A DNA stretch of 64,000 nucleotides from Erysipelotrichaceae bacterium. Lineage in GTDB: Bacteria > Bacillota_I > Bacilli_A > RFN20 > DUOF01. A program made the position numbers and the translations under genes. The stretch is from assembly GCA_015058985.1 (NCBI GenBank), contig SVBH01000004.1, positions 1-64,000 of the forward strand, given 5' to 3'. Position 1 is the stretch's first letter; the number at the start of each line of letters is the position of its first letter. Below the pieces are notes generated by a model, which had not been told where the DNA came from, ran no database searches, and was given only the letters and a program-made list of their open reading frames with translations. Positions 17,878 to 26,748 of the stretch are shown here, one piece after another.

Positions 17878-18576
17878 TTGTTGAGTATTATTATTATTTT
17901 GAGGTTTAGGAATATAAGGTAAAATAGAATTCGCTACATCTTCTAAAGTCATAGTTTGTAAGTAAACCTTACCAGGACCAGTAACCTTAATCAAAGTTAA
18001 ACCTTCCCCACTATATAAAATATTTCTAAGTCCTTTCACCATTTTCACTTCATACTTACATGTTTCTTCAAATGCAACAATATGACCGGTATCTACTAAA
18101 AGCTCCTCACCATATCCTAACGACTTTTCTACTATTGCTCCAACAGTTTCAATGAACACTTTTCCATTTCCACTTAATCTTTGTAAAATAAAACCTTCTC
18201 CACCAAAAAGACCCGCGGAGATTTTTTTAGTAAATGTAACAGAACTAGTAACACTGCTTTCCGCTACTAATAAAGCTGTTTTTTGACAGATAAGACTATG
18301 TCCAGGAGAAATTTGAAATCCTTCAATGCTTCCAAAAGATTGCATAGCAAATCCAATCCTTGCACTTTGAACTTGACAAGTATATGTAGTCATAAAAACA
18401 CTTTCTTGTGTAAATAAACGACCTAATGTTTTTAAAAGACCGCCTTTTAAATTGGTATCCATCGTTATCCCATTTTCCATCCAACACATACCACATGTTT
18501 GAGTATAAACAGATTCACCTTTATACAATTCTAATTCAACTGCAGGAAAACTTCCTCCAACAATTTCAAATTTCAT
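17875..18576 (-). CDS. AIM24/TIGR00266-family protein
   Basis: A 233-residue all-beta protein. Typical segments are a GESVYTQTCGMCWMENGI start, the GGLLKTLGRLF patch, SPGHSLICQKTALLVA and FGGEGFILQRLSGNGKVFIE, and GSGPGKVYLQT-like repeats near the end. The family is common in bacteria and related to mitochondrial AIM24, but its role is not known. The C terminus is a Pro/Asn/Gln tail. The ATG at 18576 is chosen because AGGTGA lies five bases upstream. Confidence 0.88.
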   Translation of the reverse strand: MKFEIVGGSFPAVELELYKGESVYTQTCGMCWMENGITMDTNLKGGLLKTLGRLFTQESVFMTTYTCQVQSARIGFAMQSFGSIEGFQISPGHSLICQKTALLVAESSVTSSVTFTKKISAGLFGGEGFILQRLSGNGKVFIETVGAIVEKSLGYGEELLVDTGHIVAFEETCKYEVKMVKGLRNILYSGEGLTLIKVTGPGKVYLQTMTLEDVANSILPYIPKPQNNNNTQQ

Positions 18577-18624
18577 ATTAATCACCTAATATGATTTTAA
18601 CATAATAAAAAAGTAATTACATTA

Positions 18625-18936
18625 CTATTTTTCTAGTTTGAAACTTTCACAGATTTTATTTTTACTATAATCATCAACTTCAATAATATCTTTTTTACAA
18701 ACAAAATCGACATTATATTTACAATTTTTAGCATCACAACAGACATCATGATCACAATAACAATTCAAAGTTCCAATTTCAGTAACATAGTTCATTCTTT
18801 TTTTCTTACGATAAGTTTCACAATTTGTATCTTCTTTATAAACTGCATTACGATTACTTACATCAATTTCAGAACTCATACATCCATTATCATTATAATA
18901 ACGACAAGATGTTACATTACACTTTATTCTAGCCAT
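18625..18936 (-). CDS. DUF1540 protein with two Cys-rich repeats
   Basis: A 103-residue protein with two DUF1540 units. The first is KCNVTSCRYYNDNGC and the second CDHDVCCDAKNCKY followed by DFVC. The eleven or so cysteines suggest metal binding. DUF1540 proteins are typical of spore-forming Firmicutes, but their role is not known. The ATG at 18936 has GAGGTG six bases upstream. Another ATG lies directly before it. Confidence 0.85.
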   Translation of the reverse strand: MARIKCNVTSCRYYNDNGCMSSEIDVSNRNAVYKEDTNCETYRKKKRMNYVTEIGTLNCYCDHDVCCDAKNCKYNVDFVCKKDIIEVDDYSKNKICESFKLEK

Positions 18937-18992
18937 CATTTTCACCTCTATTAAGATATTCCCCAAAATAGCAAAAATTATACAAAATTACC

Positions 18993-19021
18993 TTGCATAA
19001 AAATACCAAATGCTTTACTAT
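18993..19021 (+). promoter_or_regulatory. sigma-A-type promoter of rpsO
   Basis: TTGCAT, 17 bases, TACTAT. Transcription would begin about 19028, at the start of the structured leader. Confidence 0.65.
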
Positions 19022-19027
19022 ATTAAC

Positions 19028-19090
19028 AGCGACTGATACTTGGTTTTAGCCTCCCAAGACTAATACTAGGTTACAGCTAAGAATAATAAG
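19028..19090 (+). promoter_or_regulatory. ribosomal protein S15 leader (autoregulatory RNA)
   Basis: A compact structured leader lies directly upstream of rpsO. The hairpin CTTGG, an eight-base loop, then CCCAAG sits at about 19039-19057, flanked by GC-rich arms in an otherwise AT-rich region. Firmicutes S15 represses its own mRNA through leader structures of this kind. Assignment rests on position and structure, and a covariance search was not possible. Confidence 0.6.
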
Positions 19091-19105
19091 AAAGGGGAAA
19101 CTATA

Positions 19106-19375
19106 ATGACAATCACTAAAGAACAAGTTCAAAACTTCATTAAACTATATGGAAATAGTGCCAATGATTCAGGATGTGCAGAAGTTCAAGTTGCTATCTT
19201 ATCTCAAAGAATTGCAAGTTTAACTGCTCACCTTAAAGTTCACAAAAATGATATTCACTCTAAAAGAGGTCTTATGAAAATGATTGGTAAAAGAAGAAGA
19301 TTATTAAACTATATCAAATCTAAAGATGCTCAAAGATATGTTGATATCATCACAAAATTAGGTTTAAGACGTTAA
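19106..19375 (+). CDS. rpsO: 30S ribosomal protein S15
   Basis: An 89-residue small-subunit protein, full length. The family core is clear: [15 protein letters not shown] start ([14 protein letters not shown]), the [15 protein letters not shown] loop that contacts 16S, and [13 protein letters not shown]. It binds the central domain of 16S early in assembly. It stands alone here with its own promoter and leader. In most bacteria pnp is adjacent, but here pnp lies 12 kb away on the other strand. Confidence 0.98.
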   Translation: MTITKEQVQNFIKLYGNSANDSGCAEVQVAILSQRIASLTAHLKVHKNDIHSKRGLMKMIGKRRRLLNYIKSKDAQRYVDIITKLGLRR

Positions 19376-19377
19376 TT

Positions 19378-19407
19378 AAAAAGAGTTCATACGAACTCTT
19401 TTTTTAT
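19378..19407 (+). terminator. terminator of rpsO
   Basis: Stem AAAAAGAGTTC/GAACTCTTTTT with a four-base loop, T run. It touches the stop of the convergent gene, so it probably acts in both directions. Confidence 0.85.
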
Positions 19408-20414
19408 TTCTTTGAAACTACTTGCATTCCATTAGCAACTTCTACTAAAAGTGATGTTGCAACATTCTTGGCATAGATATTATATTCTACACCATTGTAA
19501 GTGTAAGATAATACACCATTATTATACCAACCAAATCCATTAAATAAATCAACCACTTCTCCTTCTACTTCTAAAATAGAATAGAAATCATCAATAGAGG
19601 CCATTTTTTGAGTAATTGTAAAATTAGTATCTCCTTGGTAAGTTAAAATATAAGTAGTCTTGCCATTTACGACCGTTTTAGTTGATTCTTTTAAAGTTGA
19701 ACTAACATCAGCTCCTGCAGGTAATAAAGGCAAATCTGTAATAGTGGAGGTAACAGTAGAAGTCATTTCTTCTCTACCTTTAACCATATTATCATCGACT
19801 ACAAATTCTTTTTCATCAAAATCTGGATTCAAATCCACTTTAGTAAAAGTAACATTTACTACTATTTGATTTAAATCATTGAGAATATGAACATAAACAG
19901 GATGTAAATCTTTATTAATTTTTATCTCTTGCTTTTTCCATGAAGGAGAATTTTTATATTCTGCAGGAGCACTAATCAAATAACCATCAGATACACTTTT
20001 AATTGATCCATCTTTTTTTATAACATCAACAATACTATGAAACAAGTATGGTTTAGGACTATTTAAAGGCCAATCAGAACTAAACTTGTAAACTTGATTT
20101 AAGGTTGGAGTTAGCACATAAACTCCTTCACCATTTCTTAATAATATTTGTTGTTGATTAATATTATTATCTAATAAACTAATTCTAAATTTGTCTTCTC
20201 CATCAGATTTTAAATAACTAACTGCTACATTAAAATTTCTTTGTTCTTCTCCATTTAGCATTTCCATTACTGCTTCCATATAATAAGAATCCAATTCTTT
20301 AACAACCTTTTTTACCAATTCATCTCTATTGCTTTTAGATGAACAAAACAGTTTCCAAGAACCCAATCCTAATAAACCAATAATAAGTAAACCAATAAAT
20401 ATTTTTTTAACCAT
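19404..20414 (-). CDS. LolA-like exported protein (GerS/YdcC-type)
   Basis: A 336-residue protein with an N-terminal signal anchor or lipoprotein-like signal (IFIGLLIIGLLGLGSWKLFC, with Cys near residue 24). The first exported half resembles the LolA/LppX fold of Firmicutes YdcC: YYMEAVMEMLNGEEQ, then LLRNGEGVYVLTPTLNQVYKF and WPLNSPKPYLF. The second half is an extra beta-rich domain (TYILTYQGDTNFTITQK). Related proteins act at the outer leaflet, some in spore germination. The ATG at 20414 is chosen because GAGAGGA lies upstream. Confidence 0.65.
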   Translation of the reverse strand: MVKKIFIGLLIIGLLGLGSWKLFCSSKSNRDELVKKVVKELDSYYMEAVMEMLNGEEQRNFNVAVSYLKSDGEDKFRISLLDNNINQQQILLRNGEGVYVLTPTLNQVYKFSSDWPLNSPKPYLFHSIVDVIKKDGSIKSVSDGYLISAPAEYKNSPSWKKQEIKINKDLHPVYVHILNDLNQIVVNVTFTKVDLNPDFDEKEFVVDDNMVKGREEMTSTVTSTITDLPLLPAGADVSSTLKESTKTVVNGKTTYILTYQGDTNFTITQKMASIDDFYSILEVEGEVVDLFNGFGWYNNGVLSYTYNGVEYNIYAKNVATSLLVEVANGMQVVSKK

Positions 20415-20532
20415 TTCTATCCTCTCTTTTTCAACTATATTAAAATCTATGTAACACACTTAAAAAAAATAACCGTATTAATTTAAAAAATGTGAGCATA
20501 TTAAATAATGTAGTAAAAAGGAGAATGAAAAA

Positions 20533-20769
20533 ATGAATATAGTTCAAAAATCAGCATTAGTATTTACACTTATAGGAGCCATTAACTGGGGACTTATTGG
20601 AATATTTGATTTCAACTTAGTCAGTTTTATCTTTGGCGATATGACTCTTGTTACTAGAATTATTTATTCCTTAGTAGGTATAGCAGCTATTATTAACACA
20701 ATTTTGTTCTTTGTAGATATGGATTATGTTAATGACATGGATAGAGAAAGAGTATATAGAAAAAACTAA
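20533..20769 (+). CDS. DUF378 small membrane protein
   Basis: A 78-residue protein with two membrane helices. The DUF378 signature ALVFTLIGAINWGLIGIFDF and the second segment IIYSLVGIAAIIN are clear. Its function is unknown. It has its own AAGGAGAA site and terminator. Confidence 0.9.
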   Translation: MNIVQKSALVFTLIGAINWGLIGIFDFNLVSFIFGDMTLVTRIIYSLVGIAAIINTILFFVDMDYVNDMDRERVYRKN

Positions 20770-20796
20770 AAAAAGAGCCATTTGGCTCTTTTTATA
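20770..20796 (+). terminator. terminator of the DUF378 gene
   Basis: Stem AAAAAGAGCCA/TGGCTCTTTTT with T run. Confidence 0.85.
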
Positions 20797-20815
20797 TTAT
20801 TCAACCTTTTATTTC

Positions 20816-22018
20816 TTATTCAGCAACTGGAGTGAAGTTAGTTAAGATTTGTTGAGACATCATACCACAGCTTGTAGTTGCTTCTTTAGCAAATACTTTA
20901 GCCCAGTTTCTTACTGTATAGTGGTCTGCTGCTTCTAATCCTTCTAATTGTGCTTCAGTTAATACAGCACCTGCAGCTACTGCAACACCATCGATAGTTA
21001 AAGCTCTAGCTGCAACTTCTCTAGTATCCCATTCTCCATAAGTTGCATTTAATAATGCATATCCATTAGCTGCATCAGCAGTTAAAGCTGCATTCTTAGC
21101 TGCAATTTTAGTAGCCCAGAATTCTTCACCAATGAATGGGAAATTTGTGATATCGTGAGAATAATTATAGCATTTAGAAGCTTTTTCAGCTGCTGCTCTA
21201 TTATCAGCTGCAATCTTACTTAATGCAGAAGCTCCTTGAGAGTCATAAGCTGCAGTAATAACGATTTTAACTGGAGTTACATAATATAGAACTCCTCCAC
21301 CATTGATAATTGAGTTAGCAAATGCTAATTTTGCAGTTGGATTATCTTTGATTGCTTCATAAGCAGCAGCTTGGCTACCTAATGTTGGTGAATAATTATC
21401 GATAGTAGCTAATTTTTCAGCATCAGTACTATCTGCATTTAATACAGTAACTTTACCTGTAACTTGGATTCCATATGAATGATAGTAGTCTGCTTCTGTT
21501 CCATATCCTGTAGGATAATCAGCATCAGATGCATTTAATTGTCTCCACCAAGTTAAACTTACATTTTCATTTACCATGAATTGTTGAGCGATTTCTTTTC
21601 CACCTTCACCCATTCCATAGAAGATGAATGTATCTGGATCGATAACTAATTCAGCACTTGTGTTTGCAATTTTGATTTCAGTTTTTCCATTAACTAATTC
21701 TGGAACAGCTGTTGCAATAGCAAACATTGAACGATAATTGAATCCTTTTGGAGTTCCATCAGGATGTTGGATATTATCTCCTTTTAAGAATTCTAATACA
21801 GTAGCTTGTTTTAATGCATCATCCCATGCATAAGCACCCATATTAATTCCCTTTCCTTGTTCAGTAGCAGATGCAACGTGATCAATACCTAGAATGTATC
21901 CATGATCTTCAGCCCATTTTTTGTAATCTGCGTCTGTAACTTTTTCCTTTCCACATGCTGCAAGTGTTGAAGTTAAAACAGCAACGCTTGCTAATTTTAA
22001 AAATCTTTTCATTTTCAT
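20816..22018 (-). CDS. Ala-rich lipoprotein with possible flavin split-barrel domain
   Basis: A 400-residue lipoprotein with lipobox LAAC (Cys about residue 22). Residues 85-225 contain a strand pattern like pyridoxamine-phosphate-oxidase split barrels: AELVIDPDTFIFYGMGEGGK, then a NENVSLTWW strand and a YGIQVTGKVTVL strand. No flavin-binding residues can be confirmed. The C-terminal part is Ala-rich. It has GGAGG upstream of the ATG. The split-barrel assignment is an inference from pattern; lipoprotein export is well supported. Confidence 0.6.
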   Translation of the reverse strand: MKMKRFLKLASVAVLTSTLAACGKEKVTDADYKKWAEDHGYILGIDHVASATEQGKGINMGAYAWDDALKQATVLEFLKGDNIQHPDGTPKGFNYRSMFAIATAVPELVNGKTEIKIANTSAELVIDPDTFIFYGMGEGGKEIAQQFMVNENVSLTWWRQLNASDADYPTGYGTEADYYHSYGIQVTGKVTVLNADSTDAEKLATIDNYSPTLGSQAAAYEAIKDNPTAKLAFANSIINGGGVLYYVTPVKIVITAAYDSQGASALSKIAADNRAAAEKASKCYNYSHDITNFPFIGEEFWATKIAAKNAALTADAANGYALLNATYGEWDTREVAARALTIDGVAVAAGAVLTEAQLEGLEAADHYTVRNWAKVFAKEATTSCGMMSQQILTNFTPVAE

Positions 22019-22107
22019 TTTTAAAAAGCCTCCTTTTTTAAGAATATTTTAAAATTTACTACTATTTAAGTCAAGTAATATTTAAATAAAATTAAATCCC
22101 TAAAAAA

Positions 22108-22128
22108 AAGGCATCATTAAGATGTCTT
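22108..22128 (-). terminator. terminator of the NERD-like gene
   Basis: The minus strand has an AAGACATC/GATGCCTT stem with one mismatch, then eight T. It overlaps the stop codon. Confidence 0.7.
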
Positions 22129-22743
22129 TTCCTTGCACTTTTGAGAATAGTTATAAATTAAATTAGCTTCTTTTTCCATAAACTTTGTAGAGAAGTCATC
22201 AAACTTAGAAAACCTTTCAATATCTTTTATAGTATTTCTAAGATTCTTTTCTGATACAACATAGTCATTAGGATTAGAAGTTAAAATGCTAGTTATAATG
22301 GCAGTATTACTAATGACAACCATATTAATAAAATTTTCTTTATCTATTTCTGTTAATTTAGAAACAATTTTCATTCTAGTAGAATTAGTTTTCAAAGGAT
22401 TCTCAATATGAAATAATTTACTTCCTCGATAAAGTCTCCATTTTTCATCAATATCTTTTCCATCAACATCACCATGTAAAGTTCTTGCAGAAATCACATA
22501 AATATATTTATTAGAAAATAACAAATAGTCAACTTTAACATACTGAGTTTCGTTAAAATAAAGATGCAAATCATTCAAAAGAATATAATCATTATCTTTT
22601 GCAATCTTTTTTAACTTTCTACCAATTCTTTTTTTTCTAGTTAAACAATAATAGAAGTAGATTAAACTATCGTAATATAACATTACTAAAGTGAAAATTA
22701 ATAAAAGAACAATAAACAAAAGACTAATAGGTCCTAATTTCAT
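22117..22743 (-). CDS. membrane-anchored NERD-like protein, degenerate active site
   Basis: A 208-residue protein. One N-terminal helix (about residues 6-30) precedes a NERD (nuclease-related) domain. The domain is seen in LLNDLHL, VDYLLFSNKYIYVISART, the GDVDG turn and NPLKTNSTRMK. The nuclease-like E-x-K is not kept: the strand reads ISART where active relatives have an IE-x-K pattern. The Asp of VDYLL is present. It is therefore probably not a nuclease. It follows ddl by 34 bases on the same strand and may be co-transcribed. Confidence 0.72.
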   Translation of the reverse strand: MKLGPISLLFIVLLLIFTLVMLYYDSLIYFYYCLTRKKRIGRKLKKIAKDNDYILLNDLHLYFNETQYVKVDYLLFSNKYIYVISARTLHGDVDGKDIDEKWRLYRGSKLFHIENPLKTNSTRMKIVSKLTEIDKENFINMVVISNTAIITSILTSNPNDYVVSEKNLRNTIKDIERFSKFDDFSTKFMEKEANLIYNYSQKCKEKTS

Positions 22744-22777
22744 TATCCATCACCACTAGTAATTATATCTTATAAAA

Positions 22778-23890
22778 TCATTTATTAAAACGAATATTTT
22801 TCAATATTTTCATATTATCATAATTAGTAATTTTCCTTTTTTCTTCCTGAAAATCAAGACGAGCTTGATCCATCATTAAATCTAATAATCTATCAAATCT
22901 AATGTCTTTATCTTCCCATAGATAAAAAGCTAAAGATCCAGGAATAGTATTAATTTCATTTAAAAACAATTTTTTAGTTTTTAAATCATATAAATAGTCA
23001 ATTCTAACAACACCACGACATTCTAATAACCTATAAGCTGCTTTCGTAGTTTCTTTAATAACTTCTTCTAATTCATTATTTATTTTCGCAGGAAGAATTC
23101 TTTTTACACATTCCATGCTTCCATTTTCATATTTATCCTTATAGCTTAAAATCTCATCGCTTTTTATTACTTCTTCAATATTTGAACACACTATTTCATT
23201 ATTACACTTTAAAGCACTGCAATTAAACTCTTGAAAACGAGTTAAAGCACTTTCTAGTAAAATTTTATCATCATAACAAAAAGCAAGTTCAACAAAATTT
23301 TCTAGTTCATCTTCATCTTTTGCAATGTTGATTCCAATTGATGATCCAAGTGTCGCAGGTTTTACAATAATAGGATATTCTAAATTGACCTTACTTACAT
23401 CAAAATCATCTTTATAGTAAAACTCATAATCTAAAACATTAAAATGGTTCTCATTTAAGATCATCTTGCTGAAAACCTTATCTTGACAAAGAGAAGCACT
23501 AGTTAAATATGATGTAGTATATGGAATATTTAAAGAAGATAGCAAGGCGCTAATATTTCCATCTTCAACCCCTTTACCATGAAAAATTGGTATAATTAAA
23601 TCTATTTTTTTCTTTATATACTTAAGTTCATCTGAAATGATATATGTTTCATCGTTATTATATTTTAAAACTACTTTAGTGCATTCTTTCTTTAATCTAT
23701 CAATATCTAAATAATTGTTTTGATTTTCCAAATACTTACCATAATAAATCTTATTATCCTTAGTCATATACAAAAGTAAAACCTCATATTTAGATTTATC
23801 TAATGCTTTAATAACTTGCATAGCAGTAATAATACTAATTTCATGTTCTAAACTATTACCACCAAAAAAAACACCTATTTTTTCTCTCAT
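22778..23890 (-). CDS. ddl: D-alanine--D-alanine ligase
   Basis: A 370-residue ATP-grasp enzyme that joins two D-alanines for peptidoglycan. Landmarks are the N-terminal GVFFGGNSLEHEISIITA, the HGKGVEDG motif, PATLGSSIGI in the ATP lid, and the metal-binding FLNEINTIPGSLAFYLWE. It lies ten bases after murF, its pathway successor, in a hydrolase-murF-ddl operon. Confidence 0.96.
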   Translation of the reverse strand: MREKIGVFFGGNSLEHEISIITAMQVIKALDKSKYEVLLLYMTKDNKIYYGKYLENQNNYLDIDRLKKECTKVVLKYNNDETYIISDELKYIKKKIDLIIPIFHGKGVEDGNISALLSSLNIPYTTSYLTSASLCQDKVFSKMILNENHFNVLDYEFYYKDDFDVSKVNLEYPIIVKPATLGSSIGINIAKDEDELENFVELAFCYDDKILLESALTRFQEFNCSALKCNNEIVCSNIEEVIKSDEILSYKDKYENGSMECVKRILPAKINNELEEVIKETTKAAYRLLECRGVVRIDYLYDLKTKKLFLNEINTIPGSLAFYLWEDKDIRFDRLLDLMMDQARLDFQEEKRKITNYDNMKILKNIRFNK

Positions 23891-23899
23891 ATTTTCTCC

Positions 23900-25483
23900 T
23901 TATTTAATGTATGAATCAGGTAAATCATTTTCAATTAAGACGACAACTCTATTCTCATTATACTTTTCTTTAACATACATTCTAGCATCCTTGAAACTAT
24001 CAAATACTTTTATATTAGAAAACTCTAGTTCCTCTAATCCTTCTTCCATAGCTTTAATAACCTCATTCCTAATAAAAATAACTTCATCTACACTATCTTT
24101 AATAAAAGGACACAATTGCTTATTTAAATTATAACTTTCCTCTCCTAGTTCTACCATTCCAGGTGTAATCAAAACCTTATATTCTTTAAATCCTTTTATA
24201 ATTTCTAAAGCATTCTTAAAACCAACAAAATTGCTATTATAAGAATCATCTAAGAAAGTTATATTATCTTCTTTTACAATCTCTAATCTATGTGGAATTG
24301 GCTTTAAAAACTTCAAAGATTTTACAATATTATTAATCTCTACCCCTAACTCCAATGCCAAAGCAATAGAAGCAATCGTATTCTCAATATTATGTCTTCC
24401 TATCAAAGGGATAGCTACTTTATAAACTTCATCTTTTAAACATAAATCAAATTTACTTCCTTCGCTATTGAACTTAATATTTTTAGCCATTACATCAGCT
24501 TCTTTTTCAATTCCAAAAGTTACAATCTTAGCTTTGATATTAGCAAAATTTATTTGCGAAATATATTCATTATCATTATTTAAAACGACAACACCAGTTT
24601 GATCAATCGCATAAGCTAACTTCATCTTTTCTTTTAAAACATTCTCGACACTCTTAAAAGTCGCTAAATGCATATTACCTATATTATTAATAATGGCATA
24701 TTTAGGTTTTAAAAACTTCAAATGCTTTTCCATACCACCTAAAGAATCAACACCCATTTCAGCTATAAAAACTTGTGTTAATCTATTAAGTTCTTCATTC
24801 ACCGTTTTACTTATCCCATTCACCGTATTAAAAGACTTTGGAGTAGCCACAACTTGATATCTACTAGACAAAATATTATACAGTATGTTTTTAGTAGTGG
24901 TTTTTCCATAACTTCCTGTAATACCAATTATTTTTAAATCAGGTATCTCTTTAATCTTATTTTTTGCTTTATTCAAATATTTTCTTTTAATACTTATTTC
25001 AACAGGAAAAGATAGAGTGTTAGAAATAATCACAATAACAGGTAACACTAAAGACAATATAAAAAGTGTAAACAAATAATTTGTTATTTCTGCAAAAGGC
25101 ATTTTAAGTCCTAAAAACAAAATACTTTCAAGTATTAGCAAAACAACAAAATACAATCTTTTAATTCTAGGAGTAATTTTCAAAGGAACAATTATAAACT
25201 TATTTTCCCTATTTATATAAAAATAACTAATCATCAACATAAAAATGGTTAACATCGCAGAACTAGGACTCAACAAAGTAATAAGAGCAATTCCCAAACA
25301 AAATATAATTCCTAAAAAAGCCATTTTTTTATAATACTTTTCACTATTAAAATTGCTTTTTAAAACCTTTATTAATCTTCCATTAGAATAATAATGCTGT
25401 TGCAAAATATTAAATAAATAATTAATATGTGTAACCCATATTAAAGGACTTAAAATCAAAATAATAACCATCAAGTTAGTCAT
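23900..25483 (-). CDS. murF: MurF-type Mur ligase with N-terminal membrane domain
   Basis: A 527-residue protein. Residues 1-165 hold about five hydrophobic segments in place of the usual soluble UDP-binding domain. The Mur ligase core follows: P-loop GITGSYGKTTTK at 187-198, NNIGNMHLATF, PHRLEIV and DDSYNSNFVGF. The core matches MurF, which adds D-Ala-D-Ala to UDP-MurNAc-tripeptide. Position next to ddl supports this. The membrane domain would tether the reaction. The start overlaps the hydrolase stop by eight bases, with GGAGG nine bases upstream. Confidence 0.85.
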   Translation of the reverse strand: MTNLMVIILILSPLIWVTHINYLFNILQQHYYSNGRLIKVLKSNFNSEKYYKKMAFLGIIFCLGIALITLLSPSSAMLTIFMLMISYFYINRENKFIIVPLKITPRIKRLYFVVLLILESILFLGLKMPFAEITNYLFTLFILSLVLPVIVIISNTLSFPVEISIKRKYLNKAKNKIKEIPDLKIIGITGSYGKTTTKNILYNILSSRYQVVATPKSFNTVNGISKTVNEELNRLTQVFIAEMGVDSLGGMEKHLKFLKPKYAIINNIGNMHLATFKSVENVLKEKMKLAYAIDQTGVVVLNNDNEYISQINFANIKAKIVTFGIEKEADVMAKNIKFNSEGSKFDLCLKDEVYKVAIPLIGRHNIENTIASIALALELGVEINNIVKSLKFLKPIPHRLEIVKEDNITFLDDSYNSNFVGFKNALEIIKGFKEYKVLITPGMVELGEESYNLNKQLCPFIKDSVDEVIFIRNEVIKAMEEGLEELEFSNIKVFDSFKDARMYVKEKYNENRVVVLIENDLPDSYIK

Positions 25484-26195
25484 CTAAAAATTCCTCCAAA
25501 GCATTGATAAAGTGATATTTGTTATCTTTGAAAGCAAAATGATTACCCTCAATAGTTATCAATTTACAATTAGGAATTTTCCTTTCAATTTTCCTACCCA
25601 TATATAAAGGAGTAGTTTTGTCCTCTTTTCCCCAATAAAGTAAAGTATCATTATCAATATTGTACAAATCCTTATCATAATAAGTATTAACAGATTTAAC
25701 CAATATCTCTCTTAATACACCTTCACTATTCTTATAGTCCTTACTACCTATCTTCTTATCTAGATAATTTTTCAGTTTTGGTATCTTTTTACCCAATTTA
25801 TATAAACCAACTTTACCATAATAAATAGGTCCATGAATTGGCTTTACAATACTTGGTGAACATAAAATTAATTTAAGATGTCCATTATATCTTAAACAAT
25901 AATTAGTTGCGACCTTACCACCAAAAGAATGACCAATAATTGCTTTTACATTCAATTTGTTTTTCAAAATAAATTCATTTAAAAGATCTCCATAATCATC
26001 AATAGATAAAGCCTTTTCAGGAAATTTTGAATTTCCAAATCCTGGCAAATCTAACATTAAACAAGTATATTTCTTCTTTAAATAATAACTTATATCCTTA
26101 AAACTTTTTTTGTCCTGTCCCCAACCATGTAAAAAAATAATATATGGTCCTCTACCTTCAATAAAATAATCTATATCCTCTATTTTATATTCCAT
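25476..26195 (-). CDS. alpha/beta-fold hydrolase
   Basis: A 239-residue cytosolic hydrolase. The oxyanion-hole segment FLHGWGQDKKSF is near residue 21, the nucleophile elbow GHSFGG near 89, the Asp in WGKEDKTTP near 191, and the His in GNHFAF near 218, so the triad is complete. The substrate is unknown. It is first in the operon with murF and ddl and is translationally overlapped with murF, which suggests a cell-wall or lipid role. Confidence 0.9.
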   Translation of the reverse strand: MEYKIEDIDYFIEGRGPYIIFLHGWGQDKKSFKDISYYLKKKYTCLMLDLPGFGNSKFPEKALSIDDYGDLLNEFILKNKLNVKAIIGHSFGGKVATNYCLRYNGHLKLILCSPSIVKPIHGPIYYGKVGLYKLGKKIPKLKNYLDKKIGSKDYKNSEGVLREILVKSVNTYYDKDLYNIDNDTLLYWGKEDKTTPLYMGRKIERKIPNCKLITIEGNHFAFKDNKYHFINALEEFLDD

Positions 26196-26304
26196 TTTTA
26201 TCTCCTCGTTTTAAAGATATGCTAATATTTAATAAAAATGATAATTTATTGCAAACACATATATTTAAATATATAATTTTAATTAACAAGAGGAGGTTGA
26301 AAAA

Positions 26305-26748
26305 ATGGGAGAAATTATGCCTTGGATTTGGCTTGGTGTCATTATCTTCACAGTTGTCTATGAATTCCTAACATACGATTTAGAGAGTATTTGGTTCACA
26401 GTAGGAGCAGTAGTTGCTCTATTATTATCTTTCTTTGAGAAAATATTTGAACCATGGGTACAATTATTAGTATTTGGAGGTGTTTCAGTTATAATGCTCA
26501 TAACACTAAGAAAATGGACTAGAAAAATTGTATCTTCTGAATTTATTCCTACTAATGCTGATTCTTTAATAGGAAAAGAAATAACTATAGGAAATGTTTC
26601 TAGTAAGAATCAAGCAGAAGCAAAAGTAAATGGGGTTACTTGGTCAATTGAAGAAGAACATAAAGCAAAATTAGAAGAAGGACAAACCGTTGTTATCAAA
26701 AGAATTGAAGGAAACAAACTAATTGTTGAAAAGGAGGAACAAAAGTAA
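26305..26748 (+). CDS. NfeD-family membrane protein, short form
   Basis: A 147-residue protein with about three membrane helices (6-25, 30-47, 52-70) and a C-terminal OB-like beta domain (LIGKEITIGNV, then KVNGVTWS). This is the short NfeD type that lacks the serine protease part. It partners with the SPFH protein downstream, whose start overlaps its stop (TAATG). Together they organise membrane microdomains in other bacteria. Confidence 0.88.
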   Translation: MGEIMPWIWLGVIIFTVVYEFLTYDLESIWFTVGAVVALLLSFFEKIFEPWVQLLVFGGVSVIMLITLRKWTRKIVSSEFIPTNADSLIGKEITIGNVSSKNQAEAKVNGVTWSIEEEHKAKLEEGQTVVIKRIEGNKLIVEKEEQK

